Of a stretch of DNA of 64,000 nucleotides, positions 18,304 to 25,469 are shown piece by piece. Numbering within the stretch: position 1 is the stretch's first letter; every line of letters begins with the position of its first letter. The DNA comes from Brenneria corticis (GTDB taxonomy: Bacteria; Pseudomonadota; Gammaproteobacteria; Enterobacterales; Enterobacteriaceae), in assembly GCF_003115855.1 (NCBI RefSeq), contig NZ_KZ819093.1:10019-74018 (forward strand), written 5' to 3'. The translations under genes and the position numbers were made by a program. The notes under the pieces were generated by a model that was not told the DNA's origin, ran no database searches, and saw only the letters and a list, made by a program, of their open reading frames with translations.

Positions 18304-18326
18304 TAGTTAGTAAAAATACTAGGTTT
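18304..18326 (-). promoter_or_regulatory. Shared 23-bp element, importer promoter copy
   Basis: On the minus strand this reads AAACCTAGTATTTTTACTA followed by ACTA. It matches the element in front of the iminopeptidase gene (19178-19200) at 18 of 23 positions, with the outer blocks AAACCTA and TTTTTACTA identical. It contains the perfect dyad TAGTA-TTTT-TACTA. It lies 73 bases before the start of the small ORF, in the same orientation relative to its gene as the other copy. It is the best candidate for the binding site of the LuxR solo encoded next to it; this is inference from shared position and sequence. Confidence 0.6.
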
Positions 18327-18423
18327 GTCCCTACCGTGAGGTGGCACTTTATTTGCATGATTACGATCGGGATTTGCAGGATCCGTGCCCGAATGGAGGG
18401 GCCCCTGGCTGGCGGAGGCGAAG

Positions 18424-19179
18424 ATGAAACGGGTAGTGAAAGAAAACGGCGCATGCCCGCAACAAGCGACGCTGGATGCGGCGTTCGAACGGTTGTTCGG
18501 AAAAACGTCCCGGCTCGGCTTTGACGCGCTGATTTATGACTACACCCCCGTACCGCGCTCGGTGGAGGGAGAGTTGATCACGCCATCGGTGCTGCAAATG
18601 CGCAATGTGCCTGAAGATATGCAGCTGCTGTGGTGCGAGAGCGGGTATTATCAGGTGGACCCGGTGCAAATTTATGCGCTGGAAAGCTGTGCGCCTTTTA
18701 TCTGGTCTTATCAACGCCCCGATAGTACTTCATTGAGAAATATCATCGATGAGCGGCATTACCCGGTCACGCACTACATGCGCGATAACAATATGCCCTG
18801 CGGCGCCACGGTTCCGCTGCACCTGCCGCGCGGCGGGTTTGTCACCGTCACCGGCATCCACAGCGGCGCCGGGCACGAACAGGACATCGGCCAGGTGCTG
18901 GCGGAGCTAAGCCTGCTGGCGCATACCTTTCAGGAACAAATTTACCCGTTATTCGACGATCGTGTCCTGACCTGTCAGCATATCCGCCTGAGCAAACGCG
19001 AGCGAGAATGTCTGGCATGGGCGGCGGAAGGGCTGACGGCCAAAGAGATTGCCCGTAAGCTTAACCGCTCTATCGCCACCGTCGCGCTGCACCTCAATTC
19101 CGCCGCCAGAAAGCTGGGGGCCAGCAATCGCGTACAGGCGGTGGTTCGCGCCCTGCACTACCGGTTGCTGGACAGCTAA
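18424..19179 (+). CDS. LuxR solo of the plant-responsive (OryR/PipR-type) subfamily
   Basis: A 251-residue regulator with an autoinducer-binding domain (about residues 15-165) and a C-terminal LuxR helix-turn-helix (LSKRERECLAWAAEGLTAKE, about 183-202, then IARKLNRSIATVALHL). No luxI gene is nearby. Aligning on the invariant DP of the pocket (D79-P80 here, D70-P71 in TraR), the two pocket residues that contact homoserine lactones are changed: Met66 replaces Trp57 and Trp70 replaces Tyr61. That double change is the signature of the plant-associated LuxR solos OryR, XccR, PsoR and PipR, which respond to plant compounds and not to acyl-homoserine lactones. Trp94 (Trp85) is kept. The ATG at 18424 was chosen for its GGAGG site. 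It is flanked by the importer operon and by pip. Confidence 0.93.
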   Translation: MKRVVKENGACPQQATLDAAFERLFGKTSRLGFDALIYDYTPVPRSVEGELITPSVLQMRNVPEDMQLLWCESGYYQVDPVQIYALESCAPFIWSYQRPDSTSLRNIIDERHYPVTHYMRDNNMPCGATVPLHLPRGGFVTVTGIHSGAGHEQDIGQVLAELSLLAHTFQEQIYPLFDDRVLTCQHIRLSKRERECLAWAAEGLTAKEIARKLNRSIATVALHLNSAARKLGASNRVQAVVRALHYRLLDS

Positions 19180-19200
19180 ACCTATCTTTTTTACTAGCTG
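19178..19200 (+). promoter_or_regulatory. Shared 23-bp element, iminopeptidase promoter copy
   Basis: Reads AAACCTATCTTTTTTACTAG then CTG on the plus strand and overlaps the stop codon of the LuxR gene. It matches the copy in front of the importer operon at 18 of 23 positions. It lies 57 bases before the chosen start of the iminopeptidase gene, a suitable place for an activator site next to the -35 region. Together the two copies define AAACCTA-N3-TTTTTACTA-N-CT, a candidate operator for the LuxR solo. Confidence 0.6.
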
Positions 19201-19257
19201 TTTCCCCGCTCGCCGCCGTTTACCCTGAAATCATCCATGACCAACAGGGTAAACATC

Positions 19258-20169
19258 ATGTACGACATCAAAGAAGGCTATGCGCCTTATCTTGAGTATC
19301 ACACCTGGTATCGTATCTGCGGCGATCGTCATAATGGATTAACACCGCTGGTCATTGCCCACGGCGGGCCGGGCTGCACCCATGATTATGTCGACGCGTT
19401 TCGTGATATCGCGGAAAGCGGCCGGGCCGTAATCCACTACGACCAGTTGGGCAATGGCCGCTCAACGCACCTTGCGGATAAACCCGCCGATTTCTGGCAA
19501 CCCGCCCTGTTTCTGGACGAACTGGATAACCTGTTGCGGCACCTTGGTATCGAGCGAAACTATGCGCTGTTGGGACAGTCCTGGGGAGGTATGCTAGGGG
19601 CGGAACACGCGGTGACGCGGCCTGCCGGGCTGAAAGCGCTGATTATCGCCAACTCGCCGGCATCGATGGCGCTGTGGCTGTCGGCAGCCGCCAGGCTGCG
19701 CAGCGCATTGCCTGACGACATTCAAAACGCGCTGCGACAGCATGAACAGGCCGGTACGCTGAACAGCGCTGCCTACCGAACCGCCACCCAGGCGTTTTAC
19801 CAACGCCACGTCTGCCGCCTCGATCCCTGGCCGGACGAGGTCAAACGCACCTTCGACGCCATGGACGCCGACCCGACCGTCTACCACGCGATGAACGGCC
19901 CGACGGAGTTCCATGTCATCGGCAGTATGAAAAACTGGAGCATCATCGATCGGTTGTCCGCAATCAACGTTCCCACGCTGCTGATCTCCGGACGCTATGA
20001 CGAAGCGGCGCCGGAAGTTGTCGAACCGTTCGCAGAATATATCCGCGATGCCGAGTGGATTATCTTTGAACACTCCAGCCATATGCCGCACGTCGAGGAG
20101 CGCTCGGCCTGCATGGCGGCGGTACGCCATTTTCTGGACAGAAAACTGTCCGCCGGCGGCGGGCAATAA
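19258..20169 (+). CDS. pip: Proline iminopeptidase, alpha/beta hydrolase S33
   Basis: A 303-residue alpha/beta hydrolase that removes N-terminal proline from peptides. The oxyanion motif HGGPG is at about residues 35-39, the nucleophile elbow GQSWGG places the catalytic Ser near 108, the acid is the Asp in SGRYDEAAP, and the base is the His in SSHMPHVEE. A helical cap domain lies between. The ATG at 19258 is preferred over 19237 because of the AGGG site eight bases ahead of it. No signal peptide is seen, so it should be cytoplasmic. Linkage of pip to a LuxR solo is characteristic of the plant-responsive systems (established), where the LuxR protein activates pip. The shared promoter element supports the same here. 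Confidence 0.93.
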   Translation: MYDIKEGYAPYLEYHTWYRICGDRHNGLTPLVIAHGGPGCTHDYVDAFRDIAESGRAVIHYDQLGNGRSTHLADKPADFWQPALFLDELDNLLRHLGIERNYALLGQSWGGMLGAEHAVTRPAGLKALIIANSPASMALWLSAAARLRSALPDDIQNALRQHEQAGTLNSAAYRTATQAFYQRHVCRLDPWPDEVKRTFDAMDADPTVYHAMNGPTEFHVIGSMKNWSIIDRLSAINVPTLLISGRYDEAAPEVVEPFAEYIRDAEWIIFEHSSHMPHVEERSACMAAVRHFLDRKLSAGGGQ

Positions 20170-20242
20170 CCTCCCCGGCAATGACTGCATGTAACGACCA
20201 GTCCGCAATAGTACGCCATCACGGACTGGTGGGGAGAACATG

Positions 20243-20578
20243 TTATTTTGCTTGTTCCAGAGCCTGCTTCACGGCGTTAATAACCCCCTCACTGGACCCT
20301 GTGGCCCCCGTTACCGCATCCACCTGATCAGGATCCTGTGTTTCGATCAGCTCAGGTATCACGTTATCAATAACGCCCATCATCAGCGCTTCAGTGTCTT
20401 CATGGCTGACCACCTCGGCGTTGGTGATTTTCCCTCCTTCAACAATCACGGAAACTTCGACTTCCCCCTCTTTTCCCGGCGCTTTACCCGTATAGGTGCC
20501 GTCTTTATACTCGGCGGCGGCGGCAAAAGAGAACGAAAGAGCCAACGTGGCCAGCATGGCCGGAATCAAATTTTTCAT
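20243..20578 (-). CDS. Periplasmic FMN-binding domain protein
   Basis: A 111-residue secreted single-domain FMN_bind protein. The signal peptide is MKNLIPAMLATLALSFSFAAAA. The domain begins EYKDGTYTGKAPG and ends with the flavinylation motif DAVTGATGSS, whose second Thr should carry FMN covalently through a phosphoester bond (transferred by ApbE in known systems). The ATG at 20578 was chosen because it opens the signal peptide and follows GGGAAAGCT; the frame extends eight codons further. In most periplasmic fumarate-reductase-type flavoproteins this domain or a haem domain is fused to the FAD subunit. Here it is a separate gene downstream of two FAD subunits, and is probably their electron donor. 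Confidence 0.88.
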   Translation of the reverse strand: MKNLIPAMLATLALSFSFAAAAEYKDGTYTGKAPGKEGEVEVSVIVEGGKITNAEVVSHEDTEALMMGVIDNVIPELIETQDPDQVDAVTGATGSSEGVINAVKQALEQAK

Positions 20579-20713
20579 AGCTTTCCCATAAGTTAGTTGC
20601 ACACAAAACGCTCATCGAAAACTAACAGTAAGCAGTGCTCCCTGTTGGTAAAGCCTATATTAACCACTCGACCATCGCGGACAATAAGCCAGTACGTTTT
20701 TTGGGATCAAATC

Positions 20714-21011
20714 CCCCGATTATTTACCTTCTTTAATTTCTTTCACCGCCCGATCGGCGCCGATGCGCCCGTAGGTGACAATATCCGCCAGCGAGTTGCC
20801 GCCCAGACGGTTGGCGCCATGCACCCCGCCGGCGGCTTCGCCCGCGGCGAACAGGTTGGGGATCACCCTGCCGTTCACATCCAGCGCCTGGGCTCTGTTG
20901 TTAATCGCAATCCCGCCCATGGTATGGTGAATGCCCGGCGTGACTTCAATGGCGTAATATTTGCCGCTGTCGAGAGAATGCTTCAGGCTATCGCGGCCGA
21001 ATTCGGCGTCT
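20714..21011. repeat. Near-identical tract, copy A of duplicated flavoprotein 3' end
   Basis: About 298 bases covering the last third of copy A match 22339-22636 in copy B with only about a dozen differences and no gaps, while the front parts of the two genes differ much more. This looks like recent duplication refreshed by gene conversion in the 3' part. Confidence 0.8.
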
Positions 21012-22129
21012 TTTTTATCTTTAATATATTGGTCATAGGCGCTGACGGTGTTAACCAACTGTTTGCCATCGACGTTAATGGCTTTGGCCAACTCCTCGAC
21101 GCTATTTCCTTCGGCAACCAGTTTCTGCTTAAAGTAGGTTTCGATGGTATGATTCTTTTTCACCAGATCGTCGTTAAAAATCACGTAGGCGTGTTTGCCC
21201 GGCTGTTTCAGAATATTTTGCGAAACCACATCGCGGGTTAACAGCTCATTGGTAAAGCGTTTGCCCTGTTCGTTGACCAGGATGGCGCCATCTCCCCGCA
21301 CACCTTCCGAAATCAGGATCCCTTGACCGGGAACCGTAGTGGGATGGATCTGGATATATTCCATATCCACCAGTTTGGCATTCAGCTTCTGCGCCATTTT
21401 GATCCCTTCGCCCAGCGCGCCCGGCGCATTGGTGGTTTTAAATCCCACCAGTTTGGGGTCGTATTCCTTAATCATGTCGAAGTTGGCGCCGAAGCCGCCA
21501 GAGGTGATCATCACCTTTTTGGCGTCAATAACGTACTCTTTGCCGTCTTTCCCTTTGGCTTTGACACCGATTACCGCGCCTTTGTCATTTTGCAGAATTT
21601 CAATTGCCGCCGTATTGGTGCGTAAATCGATATGCTGAGCTTTGATTTTTTTGATCAACGCCACGGCGATATAGCTGCCGGCGGGTTCACCGCCCTCGGG
21701 CCGGTGGATACGATCAACGCTCGCGCCACCCGCTCTGGAGACTTCAGAGAGTTCCGCGCCGTTTTCCTTCAGGAAAAGGACCGAATCTTTGGCGTGTTCA
21801 GTTAAGGTTTTTACCAGAGCGGGATTATTTTTTTGTTTGCCGCCTTTCATGGTGTCCTGATAAAAAAGCTCAGGGCTGTCATTGATGCCCTTCGCTTTCT
21901 GATAGTCGGTCCCTGCCGCATTCAGCCCTCCTTCCGCCCGGGCGGTATTACCACCGGCAAAGGGCATTTTTTCCAACAATATGACTTTCGCACCCTGGTT
22001 GTGTGCTTCAATCGCCGCCGACATCCCAGCCCCGCCCGCGCCGATAATGACCAAATCGCTACTTTCACTATGAACGGCGGAGGAAAAGACGAGCGTCAGC
22101 GCGCTCAATAAGAAAACTGCGTTCTTCAT
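20720..22129 (-). CDS. Periplasmic fumarate-reductase-like flavoprotein, copy A
   Basis: A 469-residue FAD protein of the flavocytochrome c/fumarate reductase family. A signal peptide (about residues 1-21, MKNAVFLLSALTLVFSSAVHS) is followed directly by the FAD-binding motif VIIGAGGAGMSAAIEA, with no haem or FMN domain. Residues matching the Shewanella Fcc3 active site are present: IQIHPT (His365), SEGVRGDGA (Glu378), LLTRD (the proton-donor Arg402), HHTMGG (His504) and GANRLGG (Arg545). That pattern favours fumarate or a close analogue as acceptor over urocanate or cinnamate-type substrates, but specificity needs proof. It is a paralogue of the gene directly upstream, and is followed by the FMN protein, a likely electron donor. 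Confidence 0.9.
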   Translation of the reverse strand: MKNAVFLLSALTLVFSSAVHSESSDLVIIGAGGAGMSAAIEAHNQGAKVILLEKMPFAGGNTARAEGGLNAAGTDYQKAKGINDSPELFYQDTMKGGKQKNNPALVKTLTEHAKDSVLFLKENGAELSEVSRAGGASVDRIHRPEGGEPAGSYIAVALIKKIKAQHIDLRTNTAAIEILQNDKGAVIGVKAKGKDGKEYVIDAKKVMITSGGFGANFDMIKEYDPKLVGFKTTNAPGALGEGIKMAQKLNAKLVDMEYIQIHPTTVPGQGILISEGVRGDGAILVNEQGKRFTNELLTRDVVSQNILKQPGKHAYVIFNDDLVKKNHTIETYFKQKLVAEGNSVEELAKAINVDGKQLVNTVSAYDQYIKDKKDAEFGRDSLKHSLDSGKYYAIEVTPGIHHTMGGIAINNRAQALDVNGRVIPNLFAAGEAAGGVHGANRLGGNSLADIVTYGRIGADRAVKEIKEGK

Positions 22130-22220
22130 GAAATATGTGCCTATATTTTGTCATTGCTACAAATAGTGTTACCCCTGAAATTCCAAACCTATATTTTATT
22201 GTCCGACCCAATTTTTATCG

Positions 22221-22280
22221 GGCACTGCTTTGCTACATACAAAGAATCAAACTTTATGTAACGGCGCACAAAGCAGTGCC
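22221..22280. repeat. 12-bp perfect inverted repeat between the flavoprotein genes
   Basis: GGCACTGCTTTG (22221-22232) and CAAAGCAGTGCC (22269-22280) form a perfect 12-bp stem around a 36-base AT-rich loop. It lies upstream of copy A and downstream of copy B. There is no T-tract after it, so a simple intrinsic terminator is unlikely; an operator or attenuating hairpin is possible. A partial half-site (AAGCAGTGCT) also occurs near 20631, upstream of the FMN-protein gene. Confidence 0.55.
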
Positions 22281-22338
22281 GATTTACGTCCTATTTCAAT
22301 TGCCATTTAAAAATTTCAAATAGCCTTTCCAATAAAGG

Positions 22339-22636
22339 CCCCGATTATTTACCTGCTTTAATTTCTTTCACCGCCTGATCGGCGCCGATGCGGCCGTAGG
22401 TGACAATATCCGCCAGCGAGTTGCCGCCCAGACGGTTGGCGCCATGCACCCCGCCGGCGGCTTCGCCCGCGGCGAACAGGTTGGGGATCACCTTGCCGTT
22501 CACATCCAGCACCTGGGCTTTATTGTTAATCGCAATCCCGCCCATGGTATGGTGAATGCCCGGCGTGACCTCGATGGCGTAATATTTGCCGCTGTCGAGA
22601 GACAGCTTCAGGCTATCGCGGCCGAATTCGGCGTCT
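22339..22636. repeat. Near-identical tract, copy B of duplicated flavoprotein 3' end
   Basis: Partner of the tract at 20714-21011, offset by 1625 bases. Direct orientation, so recombination between the two could delete or amplify one gene. Confidence 0.8.
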
Positions 22637-23757
22637 TTGCCCTCTTTAACGTAGCCGCTATAGGTACTGACGGTCTGCGCCAGCTGTTTGCCATCGACGT
22701 TAATCGCTTTGGCCAGTTCCTCAGCCGTATTCCCTTCGGCGACCAGTTTTTGCTTAAAGTAGGATTGGGTAGCCTTATTTTGCTTGACCAGCGCGTCGTT
22801 AAAAATCAGGTAGGCGTGCGCGCCCGGCTGTTTCAGGATACTCTGCGACACCACATCACGGGTGAGCAGTTCATTGATAAAACGCTTGCCGCCTTCATTC
22901 ACCAGAATCGCGCCGTCGCCGCGCACCGCTTCGGTAATCAGGATGCCTTTGCCGGGAACGGTGGAAGGATGGATCTGGATATATTCCATATCCACCAGTT
23001 TGGCGTTCAGCTTGGTCGCCATCTTGATGCCGTCGCCCTGAGAACCTGGCGCATTGGTGGTTTTAAAGCCCACCAGCTTAGGATCGTATTGTTTGATCAT
23101 GTCAAAGTTGGCGCCGAATCCGCCCGAGGTGATCAACACTTTCTTGGCGTCGATGGTGAATTCCTTGCCGTCTTTCCCTTTGGCTTTTACGCCGGTGACT
23201 TCACCCTTGTCATTTTTGACAATATCGGTCGCGGAGGTGCTGGTGCGCAGATCGATGTCCAGCGCTTTGACTTTTTTAATCAGCGCCACGGCAATAAAAC
23301 TTCCCGCGGGTTCGCCGCCGGCGGGACGGTGGGTTCGGTCGACGCGAGAGCCGCCGGTACGGGTCAGATCCGCCAGGTCGGCGCCGTTCTCTTTCAGGAA
23401 AACAACCGAATCCTTGGCATGTTCGGTGAGGGTTTTAACCACTTCCGGGTTATTGATATTGCGCCCCCCTTTCATGGTGTCTTCATAGAAGGCTGCTGGG
23501 CTATCCTCAATGCCTCTGGCTTTTTGCAGATCCGTGCCGGCGGCGTTTAATCCGGCTTCGGCCCGGGCGGTATTTCCGCCGGCAAAAGGCATTTTCTCCA
23601 GCAATATGACTTTTGCGCCCTGATTATGCGCTTCGATGGCCGCCGACATCCCCGCCCCGCCCGCGCCGATAATGACTAAATCCGTCGTTTCGCTGTGAGC
23701 GGCCGCGGAAAAGGCTAATGCCAACGCACTCAATAACAGGAGTTGTTTTTTCATCAT
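22345..23757 (-). CDS. Periplasmic fumarate-reductase-like flavoprotein, copy B
   Basis: A 470-residue paralogue of the downstream flavoprotein, same architecture: signal peptide (about 1-22), then VIIGAGGAGMSAAIEA and a single FAD/succinate-type catalytic unit. The same active-site set is present (IQIHPS, TEAVRGDGA, LLTRD, HHTMGG, GANRLGG). The only obvious change near these is Ser after the His-Pro where copy A has Thr. The 5' leaders also share CCTATATTTTGT just upstream of each start, so the duplication included the ribosome-binding region. Copy B, copy A and the FMN protein are all on the minus strand and probably form one expression unit or a series of linked units. Two closely similar catalytic subunits could differ in acceptor range. 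Confidence 0.9.
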   Translation of the reverse strand: MMKKQLLLLSALALAFSAAAHSETTDLVIIGAGGAGMSAAIEAHNQGAKVILLEKMPFAGGNTARAEAGLNAAGTDLQKARGIEDSPAAFYEDTMKGGRNINNPEVVKTLTEHAKDSVVFLKENGADLADLTRTGGSRVDRTHRPAGGEPAGSFIAVALIKKVKALDIDLRTSTSATDIVKNDKGEVTGVKAKGKDGKEFTIDAKKVLITSGGFGANFDMIKQYDPKLVGFKTTNAPGSQGDGIKMATKLNAKLVDMEYIQIHPSTVPGKGILITEAVRGDGAILVNEGGKRFINELLTRDVVSQSILKQPGAHAYLIFNDALVKQNKATQSYFKQKLVAEGNTAEELAKAINVDGKQLAQTVSTYSGYVKEGKDAEFGRDSLKLSLDSGKYYAIEVTPGIHHTMGGIAINNKAQVLDVNGKVIPNLFAAGEAAGGVHGANRLGGNSLADIVTYGRIGADQAVKEIKAGK

Positions 23758-24121
23758 AAATGAACCTATATTTTGTTATTTCCAATAAAGAATTCCGATT
23801 ACCAGACCGATGCTCATCATCCTGTACGAAAAAACCATCGCCCGTAACCCTGTGCAAAACGCATCAATTTAAATCCTACTCCGATTAGCATACAAAAATT
23901 TTAACTTGATCATATATTTATAAATCCCCTGAATTATATAAATGGGAAAAACATCAGCGGGGGTATAAAAAAGGACGCCTAATTTTCGTTAGGCATCCTT
24001 TTTAGCGGATAGAAAGATATGGTCGGCAATTGAGCGAGGGTAAAATAGTGAAAATAGATTTTTAATTTAACAGTCAAATAACAAAAAAAAGACATAATCA
24101 ATCAATTTATTACTATTGGAA
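23758..24121. other. AT-rich spacer between flavoprotein copy B and cyaB
   Basis: A 364-base stretch without a gene. It holds the promoter region for flavoprotein copy B (around 23760-23950, distinctly AT-rich) and the bidirectional terminator at 23967-24003. The rest up to the cyaB stop is AT-rich (long A runs near 24083). I looked for an FNR-type TTGAT-N4-ATCAA site, which would suit an anaerobic reductase, and found only single half-sites. Confidence 0.6.
23967..24003. terminator. Bidirectional intrinsic terminator
   Basis: A 10-bp stem, GGACGCCTAA (23973-23982) with TTAGGCATCC (23989-23998), one mismatch or wobble, loop TTTTCG, flanked by AAAAAA on the left and TTTTTA on the right. It can end transcription on both strands; the main user is probably cyaB, read leftward, 120 bases upstream. 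Confidence 0.8.
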
Positions 24122-24661
24122 CTAAAAACCCAATAATTGCCGATATGAATGATTTTCTATATTATCCATTGACAGCCCCAGGCGAATGGCGCATTCAAGA
24201 CACTGTTCCCGCAGCGTATTCAGCTCCGTTTCATCATCCGTCATCACGGATATTTCGACAAAATGGCCGAGCTCCTCGATATAATCCAGCGTAATATGAA
24301 AAATACCCAGGAAATAGACGCTGCGAGTCTTATAGACTTCATGGATCGCATTATATCCCAGCGTCTGCAACATGCTGTCCGTCTTTTCGAACGATTCGAC
24401 GTTGACGGCCTCACAGCGCTGGGCGCCGGGTCCTTTGACGATCCACAGCTTAATCCCCGACGGGGCCATGCGCCGTAATAACATGCTGATGTTTTGTTGT
24501 TGCAGGCCGTTTTGCGCATCGTCGTAATAAATATCGTGCTCTTTATTCTCGAAGACAAAGGCCTCAGGGTGATGGCTAAAGAGCGTATCGCGGAAAGCAG
24601 CGATATCCTGGATGCGAAATTTCAGTTCAACTTCATATTTCCCTGTGAAATGTTCAAGCAT
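24122..24661 (-). CDS. cyaB: Class IV adenylate cyclase (CYTH domain)
   Basis: A 179-residue CYTH-fold enzyme that makes cAMP from ATP inside a small beta barrel. The signature EVELKFRI (ExExK type) is at about residues 10-17, and basic or acidic tunnel residues follow in ISMLLRRM, KLWIVKGPG and HITLDYIEELGHFVEISVM. It aligns over its full length with the Yersinia pestis class IV cyclase, including the C-terminal SYRQLLGF. The ATG at 24661 has an AAGGAG site; the frame runs 20 codons further without support. Most enterobacteria rely on the class I enzyme CyaA, so this is an extra cyclase. Alternative family activities such as thiamine-triphosphatase are less likely given the close match. Confidence 0.92.
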   Translation of the reverse strand: MLEHFTGKYEVELKFRIQDIAAFRDTLFSHHPEAFVFENKEHDIYYDDAQNGLQQQNISMLLRRMAPSGIKLWIVKGPGAQRCEAVNVESFEKTDSMLQTLGYNAIHEVYKTRSVYFLGIFHITLDYIEELGHFVEISVMTDDETELNTLREQCLECAIRLGLSMDNIENHSYRQLLGF

Positions 24662-24904
24662 GTTCTTTCTCCTTACAGGACTGCCCGTAAGCACTATGGA
24701 ACGCTCGGCCCGACATATCAACGTACTTCGTCCAAAGATGTCGGCACATTAAGCCGGATGCTCGCAAAATGCACGTTCAGCCGTCCATATACAGATCATA
24801 CTGGTACCGCCAGGCCAGTACCGGCGGTGGTCAACGGCATGTAGTCCACAGCGCGGTATGCCAGCCGTTACATAGTAATCAAGATGGAAAAAACTGCTAG
24901 CGCT

Positions 24905-25453
24905 TTAGCCCGCAGAAGGGCTCGGCGCCAGGATATGTATGGCTTCAAAGCCGTGATGATGCATAAATTCACGCAAAATTAGCAACCTGGCGGAAAATGC
25001 ATTCTCCAGCGGAATGCCTTCCCATGCGGCGGGCGCCCCGAGCATCACTCGCTCCAGACGTTTGAAGGTTCGTTCCAGATCGTCCAACGGCAATAGCCAG
25101 CCCCCGGCTTGTTCTTTTATGCCTGAAATCCGCGCGATGTCGGACAATGCCGCATCGCAGGAAAACAGCGCCGAGGCGGCGGGAAGGTCGCGCCGAATGC
25201 CTATCACCTCATCCTCAACGGTCATAATCGCCAGTTCCATTTCATCCGGCGTGGGGGGAAGATGTTTAAAAAAGGCATGCGCCGTTTTTGCGTAACCTAT
25301 CGCCAGATGAAGCAGCGACTCCGGCTGCGCTCCCGTTCCGCAGACCGCGGTCGTTTGCCGTTCGCCAATCCGCAGCAAGGTCACCGGCTGCGCCGGCGCA
25401 ACGCGCGCGCCGGCTTGTTCATATTGCCGGCGGGCATCGGCGTCGATATCCAT
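24905..25453 (-). CDS. Uncharacterised protein downstream of mmuM
   Basis: A 182-residue protein I do not recognise. Three ATGs open the frame; the third (25453) is best spaced after AAGGAG. It is soluble, without signal peptide or membrane segment, and mostly alpha/beta in pattern. Visible blocks are PVTLLRIGERQTTAVCGTG (a strand pair, about 22-40), an acidic segment TPDEMELAIMTVEDEVIGIR (about 67-86), ALSDIARISGI, and a C-terminal helix plus strand ILREFMHHHGFEAIHILAP. The paired acidic residues could bind metal, but no known motif is clear. Its start lies 17 bases after the mmuM stop, so it is co-transcribed with mmuM and may share the methionine-salvage context. No function is claimed. 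Confidence 0.75.
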   Translation of the reverse strand: MDIDADARRQYEQAGARVAPAQPVTLLRIGERQTTAVCGTGAQPESLLHLAIGYAKTAHAFFKHLPPTPDEMELAIMTVEDEVIGIRRDLPAASALFSCDAALSDIARISGIKEQAGGWLLPLDDLERTFKRLERVMLGAPAAWEGIPLENAFSARLLILREFMHHHGFEAIHILAPSPSAG

Positions 25454-25469
25454 CATCATTCTCCTTCCC

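Noticed and set aside
23758..24121. FNR site for the flavoprotein genes
   Set aside because: Only single TTGAT or ATCAA half-sites without correct spacing were present.
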